The notes under the pieces are model-generated. The model ran no database searches and was not told where the DNA came from. It saw nothing but the letters and a program-made list of their open reading frames with translations. Shown here piece after piece: positions 1-12,512 of a stretch of 64,000 nt of DNA; position 1 is the first letter of the stretch; each line of letters starts with the position of its first letter. The position numbers and the translations under genes are program-made. Origin of the DNA: Hofstenia miamia (taxonomy: Eukaryota > Xenacoelomorpha > Acoela > Hofsteniidae); NCBI GenBank assembly GCA_900660155.1, contig CABFPE010000039.1, forward strand, positions 2,062,973-2,126,972, in the 5' to 3' direction.

Positions 1-726
1 CTCATCAAAGCTTAGACCATCAGATCTTAGGGCTGCTATGGCTCTACGAAAACTGCCTTCGTGACCAAGCTGTCTAGCTCTCTTAAGATTTTGGCTGGAA
101 CTGACAGAAGATGATTTATTTCAAATGTTGCCAGAACTTACAGTTGCTTCGTACTAGAGTTGAGCATAATCACCATTCAACCAACGCTCTAAGCGGCTCT
201 TGAGAATTGACTCTTCGTATTTCAGGTGTTTGGAGCCCCCACGAGGAGGAGACCGGAGAACACAAGCAGGCAAAATAAAAATCTCCACCCAATGATTAAT
301 GAAACTTGGCGCCCGCTTAACCTTACTAAAAGAGTGATTCACAGCTTTAGCCCAGAGATTACGGCACCTGATTGGAATAATTTTTCTGGTAGGAATAGAA
401 AACATTTCAATATCAGAAAGTGAGGGAAATACAGGCGTTATTCCAAGTGAACGAGGTGGAAGCCCTGAACCTTCACATCTGGAACCATTGACAGTATGAT
501 GTTTGACAAGACCTGAACGCTTACACAAATCAGAAGCATGCAGACATATGCTACAAATGTTAGTATTTAATGATAGTAATGAAAGCTACTGTGTGAGAGT
601 TGTGTGAGAATTGGATTGCTGAACATCTTCTGAATTGTTGATTGAAAAATATTCGCCATCAGATCCAATTCCAATAATTTCATTTAAAGATGTTTCTTTT
701 TCCTTATTGCGTTTTCTTTGTTTCAT
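1..726 (-). mobile_element. 5' part of a zinc-finger-containing retroelement ORF, cut by the window edge
   Basis: On the minus strand an ATG at 724-726 starts MKQRKRNKEKETSLNE; after one in-frame stop near 588 the frame goes on with a zinc-finger-like CSICLHASDLCKRSGL followed by His residues, then LSDIEMFSIPTRKIIPIRC, NLWAKAVNHSF, FILPACVL and SPPRGG, and later a block ending RRAIAALRSDGLSFDE near base 1. I recognise this order from the N-terminal region of reverse-transcriptase elements common in invertebrates, where (V/C)R-LWAKAV, a conserved FILP-CVL and a short RRA-AL block precede the RT. The RT would lie to the left of the window. GC content is visibly higher than in the flanks. Clade not determined. 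Confidence 0.55.
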
Positions 727-1980
727 TGATATTTAGATTGTATATGTTCTCTTGATGTTATGGTATAAATAATTTTCAAACCGTTTAGTTTCCCACTATA
801 AAAATGTTTGTCCACTGTTTGCGGATTCTTCTGACATTAGGGCTTGCAACTGGGTGATTTTTTGGTATTTGATTTGTTTTAAGCATATTTTATTATACAA
901 AATGCCTATAATGTGTATGACTCTATTCACATTTTTCGTTATATAATGAGTGAATTAAGAGTGGGCTTCATATCAAATTCATTTCCTAGGTAGGGTATTG
1001 ACCACTTTTCTTATTATATATAGCTTATTCCAAATTGAAGACATTTCCCTTGTGGCAGCAGATTTTACAGAAATTTATTCAATAGAAGTGCTTTGCAACA
1101 ATAGCGTCAAGAATAATGTTTCATATTTGCGAAGAAGTTGCTAGTCAAGCTAGTCGTAAAGCAGAGTATAATTTATTGTTAATTTTAGTATCAATATTTG
1201 ATTAAAAGTAATTCTTAATTTAGTATTTAAATTTATTCCGTTCATTTAGTTTCTCATGTACTTTTGCAGGGTGTTCTTATTCTCAATTTCGCGATTGCGA
1301 ATTAATTTTTACTATTTTTTAAATTGTTTTAGCCAATAATATTTCTTTTTGCAGTACTAATTCAAATATAAAGGAAGCAGAACTATTAATTTCTTCAAAC
1401 CCACTCAACCCGATCTGAGTGTTATGGAGACCCAACTTGGCTTCCTAAATTTGGCACTACTAGAGTCGACTTGTTCATTTGGGTCTATAGAAGGAATTCG
1501 TCATTTCAAATTGCTTAAGACCAATTCAAAACTAACAAAATGAATTTAATAATGTAGTAGAACATAATATAATAGAAAGAAAGCAAATATCTCCAAATCG
1601 GTTCTGATTATTTATGAAAATAGCCTGTTTTCACACAACTAGCTAATCAGTATTGAAAAATTAAATGCTTTGCTATGCATTAGTTGCCATCCGACAAAGC
1701 CCTTACATATAACACGTTCAATTATTCAATGTAGCTGTAAACCTATACATGTAATTAGAAATTTGTTGTCAGCGTTATTGAACGACCTGATTTAAAGGAA
1801 AAACCTTCCACATGACCCTGATCCGACAAAAAGTTGACCCAATTCTACCTGTTCCCACCCCTGGTGGAGACATGTGATTACATCAATAGCTATTTTTCTT
1901 ATATAGTTTAAATCTTGCTCATAAAACTTCCATTTTTAAAAAAATTTAGTTGCAGACTTTATTCTATGAATATCAAAATA
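727..1980. other. AT-rich intergenic stretch
   Basis: No coding pattern, splice structure or terminal inverted repeat was recognised. It consists of simple AT-rich sequence with short homopolymer runs. Confidence 0.5.
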
Positions 1981-2208
1981 TTATATTTTCTTCGGTGATA
2001 ATGCTAACTTAATTTTTTTCTTACATTTTTTAATTTCAACTGATAATTTATTCCATAGATCTATACAGCAATTGATTAAACAATTCTTCATAAATCTTTT
2101 TGTAAATCTTCTATAGCACTTGGCTCTAACATGTAGTTTTGATGAAATTTCTTCTTTTGATCTAATTTTGGAAAATATTAGTAATGATTTTAGTTTTTGC
2201 AAATTCAA
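1981..2208 (-). mobile_element. C-terminal scrap of a non-LTR retrotransposon (LINE) ORF2
   Basis: The minus-strand frame ends in RRFTKRFMKNCLINCCIDLW-NKL-EIKK. This resembles the last part of Jockey/CR1-type ORF2 proteins, where a W-N-x-L-P-x-E-I-K block follows the RT by some 150 residues. It stops before the main LINE remnant at 2.6-4.7 kb and probably belongs to a different copy. The assignment rests on composition and that short motif. Confidence 0.4.
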
Positions 2209-2220
2209 ATTATATTTTTA

Positions 2221-2371
2221 TAACACAAAATTAAGTTGTTAATGAAGTAGAACACAATTACACTTAAACTCGCAAAACATTTCTCCAAGAGTGCATCGTT
2301 TCTTGGAAATAACATTATAGACTACTGCTTTTGTTGAAAATCGAAAAAACTTCATTTTTTTGCTGTTCGGT
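2221..2371 (+). repeat. Dispersed repeat, copy 1 (partner at 36442-36547)
   Basis: It begins TAACACAAAATTAAGTTGTT, passes through TGCATCGTTTC and ends in a T-rich GTTTCGG stretch. The same order of blocks recurs in the same orientation at 36442-36547, shortened by about 20-40 bases. No coding potential; the family is unknown. Confidence 0.5.
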
Positions 2372-2559
2372 TTCGGTTTTTTCGGTATACGCCGAGCCCT
2401 AACAACCTCTCGTCAAATACTGAATTTGGATTTCTTAAACATTTCTCAACTACTGATGTCCGATGTCCTGTTAGATGTTAGACAATTCATCTCAATGGCG
2501 TCATAAAGTATACAAACATACATATAAATGCATAGAAAACAAAAACAACTATACAATAA

Positions 2560-4700
2560 ATCTACACAGGTTAGAGATAAATTACTACGAGATTTCAAGA
2601 ACGAAATCTTGTATAATCATTAATGTAGAATTTGTACCCTAACCATGCTTTTCCCGAGATATTTTAAAGTGCTTCTTTAAACCGTGCAATTTTTCAATGC
2701 TCTTTCTCTTTAAGTAGCGGGTTCCAAGTTCGAATAGCAGTATTAGTGAATGATTACTTCAAAACCTGTTTTTTATTAGCGCAGAGAAGTGTTTTGATCT
2801 GGAATTGTGTTGTTTAATAAATCCAGGCACTGAAACCCTTTATAAGATGATAATTTCTCGATAAGTTTATAAGTTTAAGTAGTCAACATAGTGTATTGGG
2901 AATAAGATAGATCTAGAACTAACGTGTTTAGTTTAGGTGACTCATTATAAATGCATGGAAAATTGAATTAGCGCACAGACTGGTCATTGCATTGTTATAA
3001 TTGACATATTTCTTATACCTATAGCCAATTTTCGCACTATTGAATTAATGTGTAATTCAAAATTTAGCTTCGAGTCAAATGTTACTCCTAAATATTTGAA
3101 TCTGTCTACAGTCGGGACCTTAACATTATTGAGATTAAGTGTTAATGCTGAAACTTCGTATTTTGTCGTAGAAGGCTACATAACACAAAATTCTGTTTTA
3201 CTTGTTTGTTGCAATTAAGTGCTGCAGATTCAATTGCATCGATTTGTTATCATTGAATATGCAGGTATCATCGACATAATTGAGTTAAGTTACAATCACT
3301 TATCGTATACATGTCGTTAACGTATATTCCCTTGAGACACAATTTGTACAATTGTACACATGTAGAAACTAGATTTTTATTCAGATATGAATTTATATTC
3401 AACTTTGAATTTCTTTATTTATTAACCTAGGCTACTTTTTCATTATCTTAAGATTAATTTGGTCTAAATATTGGTACAATTTAAAATTGAAGCAACCTTG
3501 TAAAAATTAGCATTCCCCAAAATTGAGAATATGGTGAAACTAGTTGAATTTGAGTTATTCACAAATCATAATATAGCTTCAGAAGACACAAGTTTTTGCA
3601 TGCTTTCAATGTCATACTTCAAAAGTCACTCTAAATACAATGTTTTCAACAAAAATATGCCATTAAAATATAATTTTGGTACAAAATTACATGATTAAGT
3701 CACAATGTGTACAAATTTGCACAAACAATTTCACTGAAAATATTTTTAAAATATTAACAATAGAAAAAATTACTTAATGTCATCAGAAATATTTGAGACT
3801 AGCAGTACTGAGCCGTCATATAAATATTTTTAGCACTTCTATACAATGTGCATGTCTGAAGGGGATAAGCTGAAAATAGGGGGGACTTAAATTTGTTAAT
3901 TTAGGAACACAATTGTTAACAGGGAGCCAATCAGAAAAACCATCGTATGCGGTGACTCTAATATCTATATTTCAGAAAACTAACTATCAAATTTCTGCTA
4001 TTATAAGAAATCTCATATGGTATAATTTCGTTATTAGTATGCTGTAATCAATAGAATCGAAAGCCTTAGACCGATCTAAACAGGCAATGGTTACGAATTT
4101 ATTTATCTCTAGTAATGATTTCTGTAGCTGACATTTTTTAAATAATCTGAGTTGAGTATTAGATAGGCGATTGTAGTTATTGAGGTGCTCCAATTATTAG
4201 ATGATTTAATAATCGCTCGAATACTTTACCCATTGGAGAAGTAATTGAAATAGGTCAACAATTTTTGGCATAAGACATATCGTTTTCTTAAAAATAGGAT
4301 TAATATGCGCAAACTTTAAATAATCCGGGAAGTAATTACTTTTGTATTTTCACTAAATATATAATTTTAGAGACTGGATATTATACCTACAGAGATTTTA
4401 TGTGCCAATGACTTTTGTGAAGGCCTACTTGATTTGTTAAGTTTAAGTTTGATAAATGAGCTTAAAGTTTAAAAATTTGTTGTAAAGCGGAAACAAAATT
4501 CATGGTCAAAGCAATTGGGCGGTTTGCTTTCATATTTAACGGATGAGCCATTGGTTTTTCCTAGATTAAAAAAAGTATTGCTTAATCTGTTAGAAATTAC
4601 ATTTTCATTAGTAAGGATTTTTTCGTATGACTTACTATTACTAATCTTATGAATTAATTTCCATTTTCCTTTTGATTTAGCAGACAACTGTATTCATTTC
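2560..4700 (-). mobile_element. Decayed LINE (CR1/Jockey-like) with RT domain
   Basis: Read on the minus strand in several frames, it shows the RT order expected for a CR1/Jockey-group element. A pre-RT block comes first (NRLSNTFFNLGKTN near 4.6 kb). RT motif 3 follows (CLDRSKAFDSIDYSILITKL near 4.1 kb), then VPTVDRFKYLGVTFDSKLNF near 3.1 kb and a C-terminal TNTAIRTWNPLL block near 2.7 kb. The frames are broken by several stops and frameshifts, so it is dead. The 5' end is not defined; 4700-5225 is compatible with more of the element but carries no motif. Confidence 0.7.
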
Positions 4701-5225
4701 TAATATATTCGTTGTACCGTTTGCGAGTTTTAATGTTGGAGAGGTTTCTGGCTCGTTTATAAGCAAAATTATTGAGTTCGAGAAATTTCTAAATTCAATA
4801 TTTTTCTTCGCGAATCAATGCTTTGCAAATGTCAATTATCCAAAGTTTATTATGTGCAGATTTGTTTGAGTTCTTTTGGATGTCCTAAACATGATCCTCC
4901 TTTCTGGGCAAAATTTGTTAAGATTAAATTAAAATATTTCTAAAAAATCTATCCATATTGTTTTTGAATTTGCTGCAGAATACACTGGAAGCCAATTTAA
5001 AATTTTTTATATTATCACTAGTCTTTTCACGGGTTTTAATCCACTTGGTAGAATTTTTAGTAGACAAATCACACTTAAAAAACTCGAGAAGTGCAATGCA
5101 GTGGTAAAATAACGAGTATTATTTGTTTCTGCAGCTAGTATTACTAAGTGTTTCCCATTTGATAAATAATTTTTAATGTGGAAGACCTTAGAATTGTTTT
5201 GCCCACTTAATATTTTGGATATCAC

Positions 5226-5954
5226 TACTTACCTGGCTTGCGGTAGTTTAATAGACATTCATTTGTAGTGAAAACATAAATGTAATTCATATAAAGCATG
5301 ATTTCGTGGTTAATCTGTAAAAATGAAATATTTGTAAAAAATCTACATTTCAAAATTAAGAATTATCTTTTAAGTTATTGGAATTTTCATTAATTCTACG
5401 AAATTCATCTGAGCAATTACTAAATATCATTAAGTTATCAGTTTAATGAAAGCCTAGTTTGGTAAAAATACCATCATAATGCGATTAATGTAGATGCAAA
5501 GAATTTTAGAAATTTTGAAATGCGCAATTATTGTTTAGCAAAGTTACCAATACTTGGCGGATTTAATTTTATAATTAATTTATTGACCTATTTCAAGTAA
5601 ATGTACGATCAACAACAATATTGTTCCGTTTTATTGTTATTTATTTCATTTACTATATCGTAGCATTAACAATAATATATCACTAAAACATGATTTCAGT
5701 TACAAAAGTTAGATAACATCTAGTCATGGGCATCAACTTTCGTGTATGTAACGTATATACCAATGTAGTACGCTTCGGTTAATAAGAATTTCTATTTTAC
5801 TCTATCCTATTCAGATTTAAATCCTTACGAGTGGGAAGGTAAAGAATGTCCATGACCAGATATATTGCCAAATATGGTGATGTCTTTATAGATAGCCTAG
5901 ATATTGATTGTTAGCACATTTGTAGAATATAAAATTTAATATTAAAAATTCTCT
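5226..5954. other. AT-rich intergenic stretch
   Basis: No recognised gene, repeat boundary or motif. Confidence 0.45.
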
Positions 5955-6152
5955 CAGGCCCGTAGCCACGGGGATCAGGGACCTCAAAAAATCCCGCGTA
6001 CGCTCATTGATGCATGGATGCAACAAAATTTAAATGGCGTACATGCTTAGTAAAATTTTAGTTTTAATTTTTGAGAAAGTCGATATTCCTATCACCCCCC
6101 CCCTCCGAATGCGTGTTGACCTCCCTTAGGTGATAATGCTGGCTACGGGCAT
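5955..6152. mobile_element. Short inverted-repeat element (MITE-like) with a C-run
   Basis: The left end CAGGCCCGTAGCCACGGGGA and the right end, read as complement (CATGCCCGTAGCCAGC), share the core GCCCGTAGCCA. The 198-bp body is non-coding and has a 9-C run near 6097-6105. Short elements with a CCCGTAGCCAG terminus and an internal C/G run are widespread in invertebrate genomes. No clear target duplication was found, so the superfamily stays open (hAT-like is plausible). Confidence 0.55.
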
Positions 6153-9100
6153 GAATTAAGCATTGATTAAAGTTTAAGGAAGCGACAATAATATACATCG
6201 TTTCTAAATTACTGTTCTACTGTAGTTATTGTTACAATATTAAAAAATATATATAAACCATTTGCTTACCTATAATATTTTATTTATTATAAAAACATAC
6301 TGTCTCCAATTGTGGCATGACTAAGTGATTTTGAATTTGTCAATGTCAAAGTTTATTAAGTTTAATTTTGAAAAAAGTGGAAATTAAATATACGTTATTG
6401 TACCAAACAATGGTTGAAAGTTCATTGTCAAATGACCTATACATATGTAAAAAATTTCTATTGCAAGAAAACTAAAAAAAGACATTGAATTGCAGTATGT
6501 CCATTAAAATATTGACACCATGTATAGAGCATTGTTTTAGTTGAATATACAAACTAATATGCATTCTAATATACAATATACAAACTATTCGCAACAAATG
6601 ACAATGTTGTGCAAGTATATTTTCAAATCCAACATATAAGATTCAAAATAAGGTTACCAGATTTGTAGTGTAAATTTATTCTTTTCCGACTCCATCTTTA
6701 AGTAGCTTGTCAGTAATTTTTCTTTTAAAATACTAAAGGTAGAAGAAGAATTAATGGAGAAGAAGAATGACATGTATCCAGTGTAGTTAAGATCTTTTAT
6801 ACGCTACAACGTTTGTCAATCAAATTCGCGAAACACCCTATGTAATAATTATCTCAATTAACTTAAAAACAATTTAGTAATTTAGAAAGAATGCGGTCAG
6901 GCTTTCAATTTATTAGGCATAAATCCACTCTATTAATTTCAGAAGTTAACAAGAAGTTTTACTAATAGGATTGTGAAATTTTTCATGGATTACTATAACT
7001 ACATTTTTTTATACAATTTTCTATGAAGCAAACTTAACAAAAGCGAGTGTTTAGCTTTCATAGAAATCTTTAATTCAGGAAATAAATTTCGGCATTTCAA
7101 GTGATAATGTTTGGGACAGTAGATATCTGGCTTGACTGTCGAAACTTGATTCTTCTAATGCTTGCAACATTTCATGAAATTGTTAACACCAAAAAAACTG
7201 AAATGTGTATTTTTGAAATAGAAAACCATTTTAAATTTTATTGAAGCAAATTGATTAAGTAGATAGTAGTTTCCAACATTCTTTACGAATAAATCTATGC
7301 AACTACAATAATTGACTCGATTTTGTTGTGATTCTATACACTCTTTTGTATTAGGTGTTACCATGCTTTGAATGTGCTTACAATATTAAATATTTAATTA
7401 AAGAGTGTCATATGCTAAAATTGTGAATATAAATAATTTTACCAATGTATGATGATCGCATTTATTACTTATTTCGTTCCTAAAATATTAAAAACACAAC
7501 ATTTGGTTTGTTTAAAGTTTATTCATTTATTAAATATCTAATACAGCCCATTGAAATTCCCGTGCATAGCACTGGCAGTTTCCAGGCAACAATAAAATTC
7601 CATTATAAAAATTTTCCATCAAAGCTTCTAGCGACATTTTTCAATAACTATAAAAAAATCAAAATCCAGATATTAGTGCTTTACTTTTAAGTCATTTTAT
7701 AATATAATATAATATCGATGAAAAAATCCGAGCGAACATTTTTTACATCCCCAGCATTCTATTAATATTAATATAACAGCATTAAATAAAATCATTAACG
7801 GTACAAGTATACATAAAGTTTAGCTTTTTTGATTTAGACAAAGTCAAAATCAGAAACATGTTTCCTCGAAATATTAGACCTATTACTTACAAAAAGAGAA
7901 TAATAAAAAATCATTCTATTTTTCATCTCCATAAAACAATGAAATGATCTAAAAAACAAAATTAGCACAAAAGGTGAAAAATACAACTCTTTTATCTGCT
8001 ATGGAACATCTACAGGAGCGGTCCGTAAGAAACATGACATGCATTCTTTGTATTTGATGTAATTTGCTAAGAATTTCTACAAAATATTTCTTATATGATT
8101 TTTTGCATAAATTTGGCCTATAAGCAACTGTAGCCAACGTTGGAAGGTGGGTCTAGGTTTGGGGCTAGTATGGGGGTTGATTAACATTTTTTGTTAGAAT
8201 TTGGGTAGCACAGAAGGAATAAAGTTATTGTTGCAGTACAAGTTGTATCACAGGTAAGATAAATAGAACAAAATTTTATCGAATCATTTTATCTAGTGTC
8301 ATCTTATGAGAATTAGCACATGTTACTGACCTCGGGTAGAAATATGCTGACGTCAGCAAATTATATGCTGAAAATTTGCAATATCATATATAATGCACTA
8401 TTCATATATAATGTTCTATGATAAGAAAAGAAGCTACCTGCCAAATTTCAAACGATTGGATAATTATTAATAAAGAAAACACAGAGGAGTCCATTTTATT
8501 TTGTAACACTCCTTACCCAACAAACGTTGCATGTAAAAATAGAGTTAATCTAAATCGTCACTGAAATGATACTAGCAATTTCTCCATAGCAGGAAATTTA
8601 TTGTAGTGTTTTTGTGTGCATGTTCCATGGATCTCTGTGATGCTTACTTGTGGGTTTACAGAAAAATATACATTATAGGAATCCACGCATGTGTTTAATT
8701 TATCCTAACTTATAGATCGGATGATTAGGTATTCAGCAAATAGATTATTTAATATTACGCACTCTATTTTTAGCTCAGCTCCAATTTCTATTTCGCAGAT
8801 TGCTCCAGTTCTGAATATGAAACAAACAAGCAAGAATGAATTTAAACTTGCTTATATGCCAGATCACTAACTTTTTTGAATATAAAATTTTTAAACTTTT
8901 CAATATTTAAGTAATGCCATCAACAGCAGAATATATTTGCATTTGATGGTATTCATTTTCATTACCGCAAAAATCCTTTACACAACACCGCCTTTTCATA
9001 AAAAACTAGTAATTTTCATTAACAAACTCAATTCTTTCGCGTAGCTTTACTATTCATCATCAAATGCACCGTCTCCGTCAAGGAAATTAGGTAGAAATTG

Positions 9101-9480
9101 CGTCAAAACCAAACAGGACAATGCAGTATTTACCGACAATGCCGACAAAAATTATGGTAGGATCTTTGATTTCGCTAATTTTAACGGTTGCTTTTATTAA
9201 TCCAGGGGGTTTAACATTAATCCAGGGCCAAGCTTTTCTGTTAATTAAACTTCCTAAATCAAAAGCCCAAAATTAAATACTTTGGTATTTCTATAATTAT
9301 GAAAAGGCAATTGATAGCACATGACATTTTTTGTTGTGAAATGAATTTATGTAATTCTACAAATATTAAAATGCTTATGGGGATAAATTATACTACAAAA
9401 AATGCAACATAAATTAATTAATGTTCCATATTTTGCTACGATAAAATGATGAACGGATTTCTTTTCTCAATTGATATAAA
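6153..9480. other. AT-rich intergenic stretch
   Basis: More than 3 kb of AT-rich sequence. Short open frames occur on both strands but none shows a known motif, codon bias or splice logic. No tRNA-like fold was recognised. Confidence 0.45.
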
Positions 9481-9489
9481 ATTTCAACG

Positions 9490-9760
9490 AAATTTTACTA
9501 GGAATAATAATATGGCAATGAAAAATGTGAACATCAATGATTTCAATGAAGAGTAAAAATATGAATTCTGTATTTAATTCAGTAGACAGTAAAATTTCTA
9601 TTGATCCAATTCCAACTCGAATAAGCGCAAACGCCTGCACGCTCATTGATTGTGTTGTTTCTGATAACGTGAGTGATTTTGTCGTAAGCACTAGGCCTCC
9701 AATCTTTCCGCTATCATGTTGATCAGGAACAATACGCGAGAATGAAATAAATGCAAATTG
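9490..9760 (+). mobile_element. LINE endonuclease-domain scrap
   Basis: The plus-strand frame contains DPIPTRISANACTLIDCVVS followed by DNVSDFVV and a broken PIFPLSC. This resembles the end of apurinic-type endonuclease domains in LINE ORF2 (P-T-R-I...S-T-L-I-D...V-S-D...P-x-S-D-H). The SDH catalytic triplet itself is not intact. A non-coding flank on both sides suggests a short fragment. Confidence 0.5.
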
Positions 9761-9994
9761 ATTGAACCCTGATAAAATATTTCTATTTACAAAAAATTTT
9801 AAAAGTAATGATTTATGCATTTATTCAAAATGGAATGCAAAGGAATTCAGACAAACTGATTAAAAAACATTTTAAAACTATTAGATTTATGGTTAGTGAA
9901 AATGTGAAAATAATATCATCAACCACATATAGAATAATATTTCTACTAATTTTGAAGAATTGTCGAATGTTTCATACAAATTTGCAATTTGTAA

Positions 9995-10095
9995 TTGACC
10001 AAAGCAGACTGAATGTAAGCGAGAAAATGAGGTAAGCATGTTCGCTTATTGATTGAACTTCGTGACTTAGTTCAAGCTCAGCCTGCTTTGGTCAA
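9995..10095. mobile_element. 101-bp terminal-inverted-repeat element
   Basis: The left end TTGACCAAAGCAGACTGA and the complement of the right end (TTGACCAAAGCAGGCTGA) match at 17 of 18 positions. The two ends are exactly 101 bp apart with no coding content. No convincing target-site duplication was seen, so it could be a MITE or a foldback. Superfamily unknown. Confidence 0.6.
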
Positions 10096-11150
10096 GTGAA
10101 GTTTGCATCTTGTTAATGTATTTGAAATACGTGGCCTGTGATGAACCTTATGTTGGACGAAATTTACTACAATAGTGTAGAAGAATGTCAACTTCTAGTG
10201 CAAAATTTGAAGTCACTTAAATATCTGTGATAATCAAATTTATTACACTGTCTATCTTATAAGAAGTCAACATCAATTCACATTACAAACAGCTGAATCC
10301 TATCATATATTGCTATTAAGGCCAACATTAAATGCAAACGAAGACTATGTTTATAAAACAATATTTTCATTGACTGTAAATTTAATATAATATTTAGCTT
10401 TGCACAATTTTGTGCGCAAATCTTCTGATTATTTTAAGAATTAGCAAAAATATCTTAATTTTGACATTTTTGTAGCCTAAATAATTTCTGAAAGATTATG
10501 CACATGTAAATTTCTCCAAAAAGAGAATATTTTGTGAAGGAAATATTAGTGGCAAAACTTGGCACTAAGCCAAAGCCTGTTAAAAAACACATGCAGGTCT
10601 TCTGTGTCTTAAACTAAAAAAAAGTGAAGACTGAGTTTAATAAAATGCATTGACAATGGCATAATTAATTAGGATAAAATTGTCTTTATAGGCATAAACA
10701 TTTACATTTGACAATTTCCTTAACAGCTTTATTAAATGAATGTATAAATTCATCATTTCGTTTAAAATATTTTATTTTGCTGGTTTTGTCCAGCATTACT
10801 ATGCTCCTAACATTATAATAAAATACAAAACGACAGCAACTTTTTCATCCAGTTATTCAATCGAGTGTCAAGCACGTTGCATTTTTTAAAAATACAATGA
10901 ATTTGCTCATTTATCTCTGGTTTGTAGATAGTTCGCCGATGTCCTCCAAAGTAATATTTCCTTATACTTCATGATAAAATTAGCATTAAAATAACCAAAA
11001 TCGGCTAATGGTGCTGGTTTTCTATAGGCATAGCGAAAAGATATCAAGTACCATAATCTATTATGGTAAGCAATCACATCCTTTACATTTAGTTGTATCC
11101 ATCTGGTCTGCCATGAATTCATAATTTCAGTCGGTTTCAGTTTGTGCTGA
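10096..11150. other. AT-rich stretch
   Basis: No gene recognised. A minus-strand open frame around 10907-11122 (NSWQTRWIQLNVKDVIAY) is slightly less AT-rich and abuts the retroelement fossil at 11.16 kb, so it may be part of it, but it shows no known motif. Confidence 0.35.
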
Positions 11151-11159
11151 AGGACTTCC

Positions 11160-11600
11160 TCACATAATTTTCAGCCATTAATATTCAACTGGCACACTAA
11201 ACAATCTCCTTTTGCCTTTTGAATTTCGTTGAATTGCTTCCTGGCATCTGTCTTCCACACATAATTGGATTTTCTATATATTTTCAGCTGTTCTCTAATT
11301 GAATTGGATTGGTCATTCGAGGTACATTCAGAGATTTGCCCAAATTAGTAATCAGTCCGAGGAATCTTCTGCATTCATTTTGGAGTAATGGATATTCAGA
11401 AATCGCACAAATTTAGATTGGAACCGTTTTTAGACCCTTTCTAATCAAAATTGCCTTAGAAACCAAACTTCACTTTTAGGTATTCACCTTTCTTCTCAGT
11501 TTCAGTAATCATAACATGATCAAGTCTGTTTTCAGCTTGTGCTAGTATTTCACAAGGTGATTTTTGTTCATTCCAGCTGTTATCGTCAATGATGACGGGT
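11160..11600 (-). mobile_element. Ty3/Gypsy-like LTR retroelement fossil (pol fragment)
   Basis: The minus strand preserves parts of a Gypsy-type reverse transcriptase C-terminal half: an I-x-G-I-D...I-I-D-D region, then C-R-R-F-L-G-L...L-G-K, in the right order and spacing. It is broken, with no LTRs recognised and no other complete domain visible. Divergence suggests an old copy. It directly adjoins LINE sequence at about 11.6 kb. Confidence 0.5.
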
Positions 11601-12095
11601 ATGCTATCAATTCCTTCTATTATCGATGAAATATTTCTGGTTCACTTGCAATACTAAATGAGAAGAGTAAATTTTTATAGGATTGAACTCTATTTTGTAA
11701 TTCAATAACGGTATTGCGGTATTTTTTGTTGTTGCATTTGTTCTGAAGCCTTGTTGATTTACGTGTAAGTGACTGTTGTAGATATCTTTGACGTGAATAT
11801 TTAATACAAGTTTTTCAAAAGTTCTTAATATTGAAGTGATGTTATTTGGTCGTAAATTATGCATTTTAGACAGTTGTAATTTTGGAATCGGTATTATTAT
11901 ATCAGTTTTCCAAATTTTTGGGAATGTGGGATTTCGTCATATCTTGTTGATGTTCTTTTAACGGTTTTCAATGTATGATATATCTGATGAGGTGTTAATT
12001 CTAGCATGGGCGGCTCCTGCGTGTAAACAAGGCAAGCAGTGCTTGCCCAATAATTTTTTAATATTTGTATTTGCATGAATTTACAGTTGTACAAA
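11600..12095 (-). mobile_element. LINE remnant, RT segment (downstream half of a split copy)
   Basis: The minus-strand frames read LTPHQIYHTLKTVKRTSTRY-DEIP, followed after a broken stretch by HNLRPNNITSILRTFEKLVL. These match pre-RT and RT motif 1-2 of CR1/Jockey-type ORF2 (typically LRPIS-TS---FEK). The rest of the same element appears to lie at 13.26-13.69 kb on the same strand, separated by about 1.17 kb of unrelated DNA. Several stops and shifts make it non-functional. Confidence 0.6.
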
Positions 12096-12131
12096 TCAAG
12101 GACATACTAAATATATTAGTATGTCCTTGAT
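12095..12131. repeat. Perfect 16-bp hairpin
   Basis: ATCAAGGACATACTAA, a 5-base spacer (ATATA) and the exact complement TTAGTATGTCCTTGAT. It lies exactly where LINE sequence gives way to inserted DNA, so it may mark an insertion end. Confidence 0.75.
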
Positions 12132-12373
12132 CTAAATGTACAAATCGTAAATTATTCAAGAATCAAGTAATAATATGAATTGAAATAATTTATTACGATT
12201 TGCTTTAAAAATCATTGAATGATTGCGCTACAGCAAGCAACTATCTTAATGCTGTACCTACGCTCGCTCAAACGATAAAATTACATCCATTTTGTTCAAT
12301 TCATAGCGCGAAGATTTAGCTAGCAAAACAAGCACTCCGCTCATTGCTTCACATTGAATTAATTCAATTGTAA

Positions 12374-12512
12374 GGCTACGGTTAGACTACGCGATTGGTA
12401 CCAAGAAAAGTTAAGAAACACGTCACATCACTAATTATCTCGGTAGTTAGAAGTGCGATTTTATCAAAATGTGACAGATCACGCGTGACCAATCACATAG
12501 TCTAACAGAGCC
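12374..12512. mobile_element. PIF/Harbinger-like MITE, 139 bp
   Basis: The left end GGCTACGGTTAGACTACGCG and complement of the right end GGCTCTGTTAGACTATGTG form imperfect inverted repeats of about 25 bp with one length difference. The element is flanked on both sides by TAA (12371-12373 and 12513-12515). A 3-bp TWA duplication next to a GGCT terminus is the signature of PIF/Harbinger elements. There is no coding capacity. It is nested in the DNA that splits the LINE. Confidence 0.7.

Noticed and set aside
154-528. Reading 226-423 on the plus strand as a gene
   Set aside because: The minus-strand frame carries the recognisable retroelement blocks; the plus frame is its shadow.
9467-9820. 117-codon minus-strand open frame
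   Set aside because: It is the antisense of the LINE endonuclease scrap read on the plus strand, with no motif of its own.
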